Made by a program: the position numbers and the translations under genes. A stretch of 41,588 nucleotides of DNA from contig JBEIIL010000016.1 of the NCBI GenBank assembly GCA_040380755.1, forward strand, positions 1 through 41,588, given 5' to 3'. Shown here piece after piece: positions 1 to 7,857 of the stretch (its first letter is position 1; every line of letters starts with the position of its first letter). Below the pieces are notes generated by a model. It had not been told where the DNA came from. It did not search any database and saw only the letters and a program-made list of their open reading frames with translations. This DNA is from Alsobacter sp040380755 (GTDB taxonomy: Bacteria > Pseudomonadota > Alphaproteobacteria > Rhizobiales > Beijerinckiaceae).

Positions 1-425
1 CCGGATCGAAGATGGGTATCTTTGCCCTGTCCGATCAGTCCGGTCACTTCGAGGCGATCATTTTCCAGGAAGGCCTGAACCAGTATCGCGACCTGCTCGA
101 GCCGGGCCGCGCCGTACTGCTGACGCTGGCCGGGTCTGCCGAGGGTGAGGAGGTGCGGGCCCGCATCCAGACGGCCGAGCCGCTCGATCGCGCCGCCCAG
201 TCCATGGCATCGACGATGCGCATTTTCATGCGTGATGACAAGCCGATCAACTCGATTGTTGAGAGATTGCGTGAGAAAGGCGATGGAGAGGTGTCGCTGA
301 TCCTTATTCTCGATGGCGGCCAGCGCGAGGTGGAGGTGCGACTGCCCGGACGCTATCGCGCAACGCCGCAAGTGGCCGGCTCGATCAAGGCGGTACCAGG
401 GATCGTGTCGGTCGAGTTCGCATGA
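1..425 (+). CDS. dnaE: DNA polymerase III subunit alpha, C-terminal fragment
   Basis: This is the last ~140 codons of the replicative polymerase catalytic subunit. The gene enters from the left edge, and the first complete in-frame codon is at base 3. The visible part is the OB-fold domain (residues reading GIFALSDQSGHFEAIIF resemble the beta-strands of the tRNA-anti type OB fold) followed by the C-terminal region that in the family contacts tau. The polymerase and PHP domains lie outside the window. An internal ATG at 12 is not a real start. The stop is 31 bases before the next gene, so the two may be cotranscribed. Identification rests on the C-terminal pattern and on the common alphaproteobacterial placement of dnaE upstream of rpsB. 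A different OB-fold protein is possible but less likely. Confidence 0.82.
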   Translation, partial: GSKMGIFALSDQSGHFEAIIFQEGLNQYRDLLEPGRAVLLTLAGSAEGEEVRARIQTAEPLDRAAQSMASTMRIFMRDDKPINSIVERLREKGDGEVSLILILDGGQREVEVRLPGRYRATPQVAGSIKAVPGIVSVEFA

Positions 426-456
426 CTGGTTGCGCCGATGCGGTCCAGGCCCACGC

Positions 457-1323
457 ATGACCCCGCGCGATACACTGCTTGCCCTGGGCGTCTCGGTCGT
501 CTGGGGCCTGGCCTTCGTGCTGACCCGCTATGCGCTTGAGACCCTGTCGCCGGCCTTGCTCTTGACCCTGCGCTTCGTCATTGCGGCGCTGCCGGTCCTG
601 GTCCTGCCAAGGCCGGCCATGCCGTTCGGGGCGTTCATGGCCACCGCCGCGACGCTCTACGTCGGTCAGTTCATGTTCCAGTATGGCGGGATTGCGCTTG
701 GCGTGCCGCCTGGACTGGCCGCCGTCCTCGTCCAGAGCCAGGCCTTTTTTACGGTTCTGTTCGCCCTGCTGCTGTTCGGCGAGCGGCCAACCCGGCTGCA
801 GGCCGGCGCGCTGACGGCGGCCGGGATCGGACTGCTCTGCATCGCCGGGACCGTCGGCGGTGAGTTCAGTCTGGGCGGGTTCCTGGTGATGATGGGCGCG
901 CCGGTGAGCTTTGCCGCAGGCAACATCCTGGTGCGACGCTCCGGTGGATCGGGCGACATGCTGGCGCTGACGTCGTGGATGGCGCTGGTGCCGCCCCTGC
1001 CGGGTCTGGCCCTGGCATTGGCAACCGACGGGGCAGGGGGCGTGATCGGCCAACTCGTGGCAACACCGGCGAGCGGCTGGCTCGCCGTGCTGTATCTGGC
1101 GATCCTGGGCAATGTCTTCGCCTATGCGGTGTGGGGGCGGCTGATCGCCCGCTATCCGGCGGCCAGCATCACGCCCTTTGCACTGCTGGTCCCCGTTGTG
1201 GCCGCTGCATCGTCCGCAATTGTCACCGGCGAGCGGTTTGGGCCCCTGCGCGGCGCCGGCATGGCGCTTGTTTTCGGCGCGCTGGCGGTACTGTTGTTGC
1301 GGAGCGGGCGGACCAGGGCCTGA
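457..1323 (+). CDS. EamA/DMT-family transporter
   Basis: This is an inner-membrane protein of 288 residues in the drug/metabolite transporter superfamily. It has about ten hydrophobic helices arranged as two EamA repeats. The first repeat starts at residue 6 (LALGVSVVWGLAFVLTRYAL) and carries the usual W-G-x-x-F-V pattern. The second begins near residue 140. The ATG at 457 is chosen because hydrophobic family sequence starts right there, although the frame stays open upstream to 313. The substrate cannot be told from sequence; members export amino acids, nucleotides or other metabolites. It sits between dnaE and rpsB and shows no obvious link to either. A second, divergent EamA gene lies at 39754. 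Confidence 0.85.
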   Translation: MTPRDTLLALGVSVVWGLAFVLTRYALETLSPALLLTLRFVIAALPVLVLPRPAMPFGAFMATAATLYVGQFMFQYGGIALGVPPGLAAVLVQSQAFFTVLFALLLFGERPTRLQAGALTAAGIGLLCIAGTVGGEFSLGGFLVMMGAPVSFAAGNILVRRSGGSGDMLALTSWMALVPPLPGLALALATDGAGGVIGQLVATPASGWLAVLYLAILGNVFAYAVWGRLIARYPAASITPFALLVPVVAAASSAIVTGERFGPLRGAGMALVFGALAVLLLRSGRTRA

Positions 1324-1473
1324 GGCGAGCGGCCGGTCCGGCCTTGCTTTCGCCGCCGGCCTTGTGTAAGGACCGGCCCATTCCACACGCGGGGAGACGG
1401 CTTCGGCCAATCCGGTGGCCGGGCTTGCCCGGTTCACATCTCCGCGGAGGCTCGAACCGGAAGAAGCACAGAC
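1324..1473 (+). promoter_or_regulatory. rpsB leader with possible RNA structure
   Basis: This 150-base spacer precedes rpsB and is rich in self-complementary segments. CCGGG (1419-1423) pairs with CCCGG (1428-1432) around a CTTG loop. The flanks 1388-1397 and 1438-1446 can pair with a two-base bulge, enclosing that hairpin. Ribosomal protein S2 represses its own mRNA through the leader in enterobacteria, so a similar role is conceivable. The sequence here does not visibly match the enterobacterial element. The promoter cannot be placed: TTGCTT at 1344 with TAAGGA at 1367 is a poor match. Confidence 0.3.
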
Positions 1474-2481
1474 ATGGCTATCCCTGATTTCTCGATGCGT
1501 CAGCTCCTCGAGGCTGGCGCTCATTTCGGTCACCAGTCGCATCGCTGGAACCCGAAAATGGCGCCGTTCATCTTCGGAACGCGTAACAACATCCACATCA
1601 TCGACCTCGCACAGTCGGTGCCGATGCTGCATCGCGCGCTCCAGGCGATTTCCGACACGGTCGCGGCCGGTGGCCGCGTGCTGTTCGTCGGCACCAAGCG
1701 CCAGGCGGCCGAAGCGATTGCCGACTCGGCCCGCCGTTCGGCGCAGTACTACGTCAACTCCCGCTGGCTCGGCGGCATGCTGACCAACTGGAAGACGATC
1801 TCCGGATCGATCCAGCGTCTGCGTAAGGTCGACGAGATTCTCGCCGGTGGCGCCCAGGGCCTCACCAAGAAGGAGCGCCTGATGCTGGCGCGCGAGAAGG
1901 ACAAGCTCGAGCGCGCGCTCGGCGGGATCAAGGACATGGGCGGTACGCCCGACCTGATCTTCGTGATCGACACCAACAAGGAAGCGCTGGCGATCAAGGA
2001 AGCCCAGCGGCTTGGCATTCCGGTGGTGGCGATCATCGACACCAACAGTGATCCTGACGGCATCACCTTCCCGATCCCCGGCAATGACGACGCCGGCCGC
2101 GCCATTGCGCTGTATTGCGACCTGATCTCGCGGGCTGCCATCGACGGCATCTCGCGCGGCCAGGGATCGTCCGGTGTCGATGTCGGCGCGTTCGAGGCTC
2201 CCGTGGCCGAGGTCCTGCCGGTTGAGGACGCCGCGCCGGCCGGTGAGGCGTTCGAGGTTCTGGACGCCCCGCGCGGTGCGCCCGATGACCTGTCGAAGCT
2301 GGCCGGCAGCGGTCCGCAGATCGTCAAGAAGCTGAACGACGCAGGCATCTTCCACTTCTGGCAGATCGCCGCCATGTCGCCCGCCGACGTCGCCAAGATT
2401 GACGGCTCGGCCAAGCTCGGCGGTCGTATCGACCGCGAGGGCTGGGTGGCGCAGGCGCGCGGGATGCTCGAGAACGTCTGA
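1474..2481 (+). CDS. rpsB: 30S ribosomal protein S2 with C-terminal HhH extension
   Basis: Small-subunit protein S2 of 335 residues, against about 240 in E. coli. Residues 1-230 are the full S2 fold, beginning MAIPDFSMRQLLEAGAHFGH and including the SRWLGGMLTNW and FVIDTNKE signatures. Residues ~232-268 form an acidic, Ala/Pro-rich linker. Residues ~271-330 form a compact domain with a helix-hairpin-helix-like pattern (LSKLAGSGPQIVKKLNDAGI, then FHFWQIAAMS). This resembles small HhH domains seen in other proteins and similar S2 tails in related alphaproteobacteria. Downstream come tsf and then pyrH and frr, the classical order. The start ATG is preceded by a purine-rich GGAAGAAG. The function of the tail is unknown; nucleic-acid binding is inferred from the motif only. 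Confidence 0.97.
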   Translation: MAIPDFSMRQLLEAGAHFGHQSHRWNPKMAPFIFGTRNNIHIIDLAQSVPMLHRALQAISDTVAAGGRVLFVGTKRQAAEAIADSARRSAQYYVNSRWLGGMLTNWKTISGSIQRLRKVDEILAGGAQGLTKKERLMLAREKDKLERALGGIKDMGGTPDLIFVIDTNKEALAIKEAQRLGIPVVAIIDTNSDPDGITFPIPGNDDAGRAIALYCDLISRAAIDGISRGQGSSGVDVGAFEAPVAEVLPVEDAAPAGEAFEVLDAPRGAPDDLSKLAGSGPQIVKKLNDAGIFHFWQIAAMSPADVAKIDGSAKLGGRIDREGWVAQARGMLENV

Positions 2482-2491
2482 CGCCATTCGG

Positions 2492-2560
2492 GCGCGGCAG
2501 CCCTTCGGCCGCCGCGCTCACCCCACCGAGATGGACCTGCGGCGGCGACCTTCGCCGCCG
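2492..2560 (+). promoter_or_regulatory. two hairpins in the rpsB-tsf spacer
   Basis: The 112-base spacer between rpsB and tsf holds two GC-rich inverted repeats. The first is GCGCGGC (2492-2498) with GCCGCGC (2511-2517). The second is CGGCGGCGA (2540-2548) with TCGCCGCCG (2552-2560), a 9-bp stem with a 3-base loop. Neither is followed by a clean T run, so they look like partial terminators, pause sites or RNA-stability elements setting the S2:EF-Ts ratio. That role is an inference. Confidence 0.45.
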
Positions 2561-2593
2561 TCTTCACGTCTGAACGACCGAGAGGAACAACCG

Positions 2594-3514
2594 ATGGCCA
2601 CGATCACCGCCGCACTGGTGAAAGACCTGCGCGAGAAGACCGGCGCCGGCATGATGGACTGCAAGGCAGCCCTTGAGGCCAACGAGGGCAATGTCGAGAC
2701 CGCCATCGACTGGCTGCGCAAGAAGGGCCTGGCCAAGGCCGCCAAGAAGTCCGGACGCATTGCCGCCGAGGGTCTCGTTGCCCTGGCCGTGCGCGGCAAC
2801 CGCGGCGTCGTGGTCGAGGTCAACTCCGAGACCGATTTCGTGGCCCGCAACGAGGAATTCCAGGCCCTGGCCTCCACGATCGCTAAGGTCGCGCTGGAGA
2901 AGTCGGCAGACGTCGATGCGCTGCTCGGCACGCATTATCCCGGCGGCGGCACCGTCTTGGACGCCGTTGCCAACGCCATCGCCACCATCGGCGAAAACAT
3001 GAACCTGCGTCGCGCTGCCGAACTGCAGGTGCACCAGGGCGTGGTTGGCCAGTACATCCACAGCGCGGTTGCACCCGGCCTCGGCAAGATCGGCGTCATC
3101 GTCGCGCTCGAATCGGCCGGCAAGCATGACGAGCTCGCTGCACTCGGCCGCCAGATCGCCATGCACGTCGCTGCCGCCAGCCCTCAGGCCCTGGACATGG
3201 CCGGCCTCGACCCCGCCCTGGTGGCGCGCGAGAAGGCCGTGCTGGCCGACAAGAACGCCGGCAAGCCAGCGCATGTGCTCGAGAAGATCGTCGAGAGCGG
3301 CCTGAAGTCCTACTACAAGGAGGTCTGCCTTGTGGATCAGGCCTTCGTCCACGACCCGTCGAAGACCGTCGCCCAGGCGGTGAAGGAAAGCGAAGGCCGG
3401 GTCGGCGCTCCCGTCGTGCTCGCCGGCTTTGTCCGCTTCGCCCTCGGCGAGGGCGTGGAGAAGCAGGAAACGGACTTTGCCGCCGAAGTTGCCGCGGCGG
3501 CAGGCCAGGCCTGA
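2594..3514 (+). CDS. tsf: elongation factor Ts
   Basis: Cytoplasmic guanine-nucleotide exchange factor for EF-Tu, 306 residues, a normal length. The N-terminal UBA-like domain carries LREKTGAGMMDCKAAL. The core follows with the signature around EVNSETDFVARNEEF, which includes the TDFVA residues that contact EF-Tu. Two dimerisation-type repeats and the C-terminal module complete it. The ATG at 2594 follows GAGAGGAACAACCG, giving a good ribosome binding site. The frame is open far upstream into rpsB, but family sequence begins at this ATG. It is the second gene of the rpsB-tsf unit and is closed by a strong terminator just after its stop. Confidence 0.97.
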   Translation: MATITAALVKDLREKTGAGMMDCKAALEANEGNVETAIDWLRKKGLAKAAKKSGRIAAEGLVALAVRGNRGVVVEVNSETDFVARNEEFQALASTIAKVALEKSADVDALLGTHYPGGGTVLDAVANAIATIGENMNLRRAAELQVHQGVVGQYIHSAVAPGLGKIGVIVALESAGKHDELAALGRQIAMHVAAASPQALDMAGLDPALVAREKAVLADKNAGKPAHVLEKIVESGLKSYYKEVCLVDQAFVHDPSKTVAQAVKESEGRVGAPVVLAGFVRFALGEGVEKQETDFAAEVAAAAGQA

Positions 3515-3528
3515 CGCCAGCCCCAGAG

Positions 3529-3553
3529 CGGCGGCCTTCGGGCCGCCGTTTTT
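3529..3553 (+). terminator. intrinsic terminator after tsf
   Basis: CGGCGGCC (3529-3536), loop TTCG, GGCCGCCG (3541-3548), then TTTTT (3549-3553). The perfect 8-bp GC stem, stable UUCG-type loop and immediate U tract make this the clearest rho-independent terminator in the window. It separates rpsB-tsf from pyrH-frr. Confidence 0.88.
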
Positions 3554-3589
3554 CTGAGTACCTGTCGCATCGGGGAGGAAGGACCGTCC

Positions 3590-4306
3590 ATGACACCTGC
3601 GGGCAAGCGAATCCTCGTGAAGCTCTCCGGCGAGGCGCTGATTGCCCCGGACGGCTACTGGCTCAACCCCCAGACCCTGAGCATCCTGGCCGAGGATCTG
3701 GCCGAAGCGCGGCGCGAGGGTTTCGAGATCGCCGTGGTCATCGGCGCCGGCAACATCATCCGAGGCGCCAAGGTGGCCGCTGCCGGCTGGATCGACCGGG
3801 CTACCGCCGATTCGATGGGCATGCTCGCCACCGTGATGAACTCTGTCGCGCTCGAGAGCGCCCTTGTGGCCGCCGGCGCTCCGGCCCGCACCATGTCGGC
3901 CATCTCGATGCCGTCGATCTGCGAGACCTACGCGCGCCAGCCCGCACTCCACCACATCGACAAGGGGCAGGTCGTGGTGCTGGGCGGCGGAACAGGCAAC
4001 CCGTTCTTCACCACAGACACGGCCGCCGTGCTGCGCGGGATCGAGCTGTCCTGTGACGCCGTGCTGAAGGCCACCCAGGTTGATGGCGTCTACAGCGCCG
4101 ACCCCAAGAAAGACCCGACCGCCACCCGATTCGACCATATCACCCATGACGAGGCGATCGCCCGGGACCTGAAGGTGATGGATACCGCCGCCTTTGCGCT
4201 CGCACGGGAGAACCGGATGCCGATTATCGTCGGCTCGGCCCACGGTCCGGGTGCTATCACGGCGATACTCACAGGCCGTGCCCGGGCCACGCGCGTCACC
4301 CCTTGA
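3590..4306 (+). CDS. pyrH: uridylate kinase (UMP kinase)
   Basis: Phosphorylates UMP to UDP with ATP in pyrimidine nucleotide synthesis. It is a cytoplasmic homohexamer of the amino-acid-kinase fold, not the eukaryotic type. At 238 residues it is of normal length. It has the N-terminal ILVKLSGEAL phosphate-binding segment, IGAGNIIRG, and the GGTGNPFFTTDTAA nucleotide-binding motif. The ATG at 3590 follows GGGGAGGAAGG, a strong ribosome binding site. It lies downstream of the tsf terminator, so it probably has its own promoter in 3554-3589 or depends on readthrough. frr follows after 65 bases. This is the standard tsf-pyrH-frr order. Confidence 0.97.
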   Translation: MTPAGKRILVKLSGEALIAPDGYWLNPQTLSILAEDLAEARREGFEIAVVIGAGNIIRGAKVAAAGWIDRATADSMGMLATVMNSVALESALVAAGAPARTMSAISMPSICETYARQPALHHIDKGQVVVLGGGTGNPFFTTDTAAVLRGIELSCDAVLKATQVDGVYSADPKKDPTATRFDHITHDEAIARDLKVMDTAAFALARENRMPIIVGSAHGPGAITAILTGRARATRVTP

Positions 4307-4371
4307 ACCCCTGCCAACAGCGGCGTAAGCCCTGAAGCAGCCCCTGTCAGGCCAGAGTGCGGGATGTCACG

Positions 4372-4932
4372 ATGAGTGCGCAATTCGATATCGCCGACGT
4401 CAAGCGCCGCATGGCCGGCGCGGTGCAGTCCTTCCGCAGCGATCTTGCGAGCCTGCGGACCGGGCGCGCCTCTGCGAACCTTCTTGATCCGATCCAGGTC
4501 GACGCCTATGGCGCCCTGATGCCGCTCAATCAGGTGGCAACGGTCAACGTGCCCGAGCCGCGGATGATCACCGTGCAGGTGTGGGACCGTGGCATGGTGC
4601 AGGCTGTGGAAAAGGCGATCCGCGATTCGAACCTCGGTTTCAACCCGGCGACCGAAGGGCAGGTGATGCGGATTCGCATTCCGGAGCTCAACGAGCAGCG
4701 GCGGAAAGAACTCGTGAAGGTTGCTCACAAATATGCCGAGGAAGCGCGGGTCGCATCCCGACATGTGCGCCGTGATGGTCTCGACACGTTAAAGAAGCTC
4801 GAGAAGGATGGGCATGTCGGCAAGGACGATCTGGACCGCTTTTCGGAGCAGGTGCAGAAGGCCACCGACGCGACAATCGTCGAGATCGACCAGGCTCTCG
4901 TCGCCAAGGAAAAAGAGATCATGCAGGTCTGA
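4372..4932 (+). CDS. frr: ribosome recycling factor
   Basis: Splits post-termination ribosomes together with EF-G. At 186 residues it has the usual length. The protein is an elongated three-helix bundle with a small beta domain. Family segments include FRSDLASLRTGRAS, LNQVATVNVPEPR, and the late PELNEQRRKELVK helix. The ATG at 4372 is used because an in-frame GTG at 4357 would add five residues not found in the family. uppS begins 18 bases after its stop. Confidence 0.97.
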   Translation: MSAQFDIADVKRRMAGAVQSFRSDLASLRTGRASANLLDPIQVDAYGALMPLNQVATVNVPEPRMITVQVWDRGMVQAVEKAIRDSNLGFNPATEGQVMRIRIPELNEQRRKELVKVAHKYAEEARVASRHVRRDGLDTLKKLEKDGHVGKDDLDRFSEQVQKATDATIVEIDQALVAKEKEIMQV

Positions 4933-4950
4933 GGAGGCCCGCGGCGGAGC

Positions 4951-5733
4951 ATGCGCATGGCGCCGATCCCCGAACCGGTTGTTCAGTCCGCCCTGTCCCA
5001 TGGCTCAGCGCGGGACGACGCTCCCGCACATGTTGCGATCATCATGGACGGCAATGGTCGCTGGGCCGCGGCCCGCGGCCTGCCGCGGCTTGAAGGCCAC
5101 CGGCGAGGCGTGGAAGCGCTGCGGCGTACGGTGCGCAACGCCATCGACCTCGGCATCCGGTTCCTGACGGTCTACAGCTTCTCGTCCGAGAATTGGCGTC
5201 GGCCTCCCCAGGAGGTCAGCGACCTCATGGGCCTGCTCAAGCGGTTCATCCGCAATGATCTCGCCGACCTGCACCGCAACAATGTCCGCGTCCGGGTCAT
5301 CGGCTCTCGCCAGGGCCTGGCGACCGAGATCGACGCACTGCTGGACGAGGCCGAGCACCTGACGCTCGCCAACACCGGCCTGACGCTGGTGATCGCCTTC
5401 AACTATGGCGGCCGCCAGGAGGTTGTTGCCGCGGCGGTGCGCCTGGTCCGGGACGTCGCCGCGGGGCGCCTGCCGCCGTCCGCCATCACCGAGGAGGCGA
5501 TCGCGGCCCGCCTCGACACGCTGGGAATCCCCGATCCGGACCTCGTGATCCGGACGTCAGGGGAGAAGCGCCTGTCGAACTTCCTGCTCTGGCAGGCCGC
5601 CTATGCCGAGCTGGTGTTCACCCCGGTTCTCTGGCCCGATTTCGACCGTGCCGCGCTTGAGGCTGCGCTGGCGGAATACCGGTCGCGCGACCGGCGCTAC
5701 GGCGGCCTGTCGCGCGCCGGGGCGGGGGCGTGA
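4951..5733 (+). CDS. uppS: di-trans,poly-cis-undecaprenyl diphosphate synthase
   Basis: Cis-prenyltransferase that condenses isopentenyl diphosphate onto farnesyl diphosphate to make the C55 carrier lipid for peptidoglycan and LPS. It has 260 residues. The catalytic motif HVAIIMDGNGRWA places the key Asp at residue 33. YSFSSENW and RTSGEKRLSNFLLWQ are conserved substrate-binding regions. The ATG at 4951 follows GAGGAGG; a second ATG at 4957 is also possible. The stop overlaps the GTG start of cdsA by four bases (GTGA), so the two are translationally coupled. It feeds the same envelope pathway as the downstream lpx genes. Confidence 0.96.
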   Translation: MRMAPIPEPVVQSALSHGSARDDAPAHVAIIMDGNGRWAAARGLPRLEGHRRGVEALRRTVRNAIDLGIRFLTVYSFSSENWRRPPQEVSDLMGLLKRFIRNDLADLHRNNVRVRVIGSRQGLATEIDALLDEAEHLTLANTGLTLVIAFNYGGRQEVVAAAVRLVRDVAAGRLPPSAITEEAIAARLDTLGIPDPDLVIRTSGEKRLSNFLLWQAAYAELVFTPVLWPDFDRAALEAALAEYRSRDRRYGGLSRAGAGA

Positions 5734-6581
5734 GCGCTCCGTCCGACGGTCCCGCCGCCCACCGCCGGCCACCGTCCGAGCTGGCGCTGCGCGTCGCCTC
5801 CGGCCTCGCTATGGCCATCGTTGCCCTGACGACGGCATGGCTCGGCGGTTATGGCTTCGCCCTGCTGTGGACATTGGCCGCAATCCTGGTGCTGCGCGAA
5901 TGGCTGACCCTGGTGGGGCTGGCCGGGACGCCTCGCCTGATCTGCTGGATCGCAGGTGCTGTGGCGATCGCCGCCGCAGGGGTAGTCGCCGAAGGCGCGG
6001 GCACCGCCGCACCGCAGGCATGGATCGCCGTTGCGATCGGGGCCGCCGTGGCGGCCGCACTGGCGCCTGCGGACCTGCGGCTGTGGGCGGTGCTGGGTGT
6101 CGCCTACGCAGCCGTGGTGGCGATCGTGCCGATCGAGCTGCGCAGCCATGCCGCGTATGGCCTCGTGGCCATCCTGTGGGTGTTCGCGGTCGTCTGGATC
6201 ACCGACATCGCCGCCTACTTCGTTGGCCGCGCGATCGGCGGACCCAAGCTCTGGCCGCGGATCAGCCCGAAGAAGACATGGTCCGGCTTTATCGGCGGCG
6301 TCGCTGGCGGAACTCTGGCAGCCGTCGCGCTGGTCTGGATCGCCAACCGGGCGTTCGGCGCGGGTTGGATCAGCGGACTGCCTTTGATCGCGCTGACGGT
6401 CTGTGCGGCGGTGGCCTCGCAGGGTGGTGACCTGTTCGAATCAGCCCTCAAGCGCCGTTTCGGCGCCAAGGATTCCAGCAGCCTGATCCCCGGCCATGGC
6501 GGGGTGATGGACCGGCTCGACAGCTTCTGGGCGGTCTGCCTGCTGCTGCTCCTGCCGCTCTATGGCGGAGGCCTGTCCTGA
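5730..6581 (+). CDS. cdsA: phosphatidate cytidylyltransferase
   Basis: Makes CDP-diacylglycerol from CTP and phosphatidic acid at the inner membrane, the branch point of phospholipid synthesis. It has 283 residues and about seven hydrophobic helices. The C-terminal family signature is present: SPKKTWSGFIGG, then the segment from KRRFGAKDSSSLIPGHGG to the following MDRLDS. The start is GTG at 5730, overlapping the uppS stop. The N-terminal ~20 residues are polar, then helices begin. dxr starts one base after its stop. Confidence 0.95.
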   Translation: MSAPSDGPAAHRRPPSELALRVASGLAMAIVALTTAWLGGYGFALLWTLAAILVLREWLTLVGLAGTPRLICWIAGAVAIAAAGVVAEGAGTAAPQAWIAVAIGAAVAAALAPADLRLWAVLGVAYAAVVAIVPIELRSHAAYGLVAILWVFAVVWITDIAAYFVGRAIGGPKLWPRISPKKTWSGFIGGVAGGTLAAVALVWIANRAFGAGWISGLPLIALTVCAAVASQGGDLFESALKRRFGAKDSSSLIPGHGGVMDRLDSFWAVCLLLLLPLYGGGLS

Positions 6582-6582
6582 C

Positions 6583-7764
6583 GTGACGACCCTCATCACC
6601 TTGCTGGGCGCGACCGGATCCATCGGCCGCTCCACGGCCGACCTGTTGGCGGCTGACCCGGACCGGTTTCGTGTCGAGGCCGTTGCGGGCGGCCGCGACG
6701 CTGCCGCGCTGGCCGCCGTCGCCCGCCGCCTCGGAGCGCGCTTCGCCGCCTTGGCCGATCCATCGGGCGCCTCGGCGCTGGCCGACGCCTTGGCCGGGTC
6801 CGGCATCGAATCGGGCGCTGGGGAGGGCGCCGTCATCGAGGCCGCGCAGCGCGATGCCGACCTCGTCGTCGCCGGGATTGCGGGAACGGCCGGACTGCGG
6901 CCGACCGATGCCGCCGTCCGGGCCGGTCGCACCGTTGCGCTGGCCAACAAGGAGTGCCTGGTCTGCGCCGGAGCCGCCTTCATGGCCGGCGCGCGCCGCG
7001 CCGGCGTGCGCATCATGCCGATGGATTCCGAGCACAACGCTGTCTTCCAGGCGCTCGGCCGCCATCGCATCGATGAGGTCGAGCGGATGATCCTTACCGC
7101 ATCGGGCGGACCGTTCCGCACCTGGTCGGCGGAGCGGATCGCTACCGCCCGCCGCGAGGAGGCGCTGGCGCACCCCAACTACGCCATGGGAACAAAGGTG
7201 AGCGTCGATTCCGCCTCGCTGATGAACAAGGGTCTGGAGCTGATCGAGGCCCACCATCTGTTCGGCATCGCAGCCGACAGGCTGGGCGTGCTGGTCCACC
7301 CCCAGCAGATCGTCCATGGTCTCGTGACCTTCGCGGATGGTGCCATGGTGGCCGGCATGGGCATGCCCGACATGAGCGTGCCCATTGCCCATTGCCTGGG
7401 TTATCCGGACCGGCTCGAGACCCGCGCCCGTCGGGTCGACCTGGCGACGATCGGCCGGCTTGATTTCGAGGAGCCAGACCTGGTGCGTTTTCCGGCTCTC
7501 GGACTGGCCATGGCGGCGATGCGGGAGGGCGGCTCGATGCCGACCGTCCTCAACGCGGCCAACGAGATTGCCGTCGCCGCATTTCTGGACGGGCGCCTGG
7601 CGTTCGGCGGCATTCCGAGCCTGGTCGAGGCCGTGCTGTCGGCCATCGGCCGCGGTGGGCCCGACAACGCGCCATCCGACATCGACGCCGCCCTCGACAT
7701 CGACGCCGAATCCCGGTCGCGCGCGCGCGAGCGCCTTGCCGCGGCCGCGATTCACCCGCATTAA
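6583..7764 (+). CDS. dxr: 1-deoxy-D-xylulose 5-phosphate reductoisomerase
   Basis: First committed enzyme of the non-mevalonate isoprenoid pathway, converting DXP to MEP with NADPH. It has 393 residues, a typical length. It has an N-terminal NADPH-binding GATGSIGRST, the metal and substrate region MDSEHNAVFQAL, ASGGPFR, SLMNKGLELIEAHHLF and HPQQIVHG. The GTG at 6583 is chosen because the conserved GATGSIG lies 8 residues inside it, and it sits one base after the cdsA stop. The frame is open a little upstream (ATG 6562), but that would overlap cdsA and add non-family sequence. It supplies the precursor consumed by UppS two genes upstream. Confidence 0.96.
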   Translation: MTTLITLLGATGSIGRSTADLLAADPDRFRVEAVAGGRDAAALAAVARRLGARFAALADPSGASALADALAGSGIESGAGEGAVIEAAQRDADLVVAGIAGTAGLRPTDAAVRAGRTVALANKECLVCAGAAFMAGARRAGVRIMPMDSEHNAVFQALGRHRIDEVERMILTASGGPFRTWSAERIATARREEALAHPNYAMGTKVSVDSASLMNKGLELIEAHHLFGIAADRLGVLVHPQQIVHGLVTFADGAMVAGMGMPDMSVPIAHCLGYPDRLETRARRVDLATIGRLDFEEPDLVRFPALGLAMAAMREGGSMPTVLNAANEIAVAAFLDGRLAFGGIPSLVEAVLSAIGRGGPDNAPSDIDAALDIDAESRSRARERLAAAAIHPH

Positions 7765-7857
7765 CCAATGATTCACCATGCCAGTACGCGGTGTCCGTTT
7801 GCGGCTACCATCGCAATCAGGAGACCCGCAACGGGCCCGTCATCTTCGGGGATTTGA

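Noticed and set aside
385..2487. 700-codon open frame on the minus strand across the EamA gene and rpsB
   Set aside because: It is antisense to two well-supported genes and its translation is rich in Arg, Gly, His and Gln without any family pattern. This is a typical shadow frame in GC-rich DNA.
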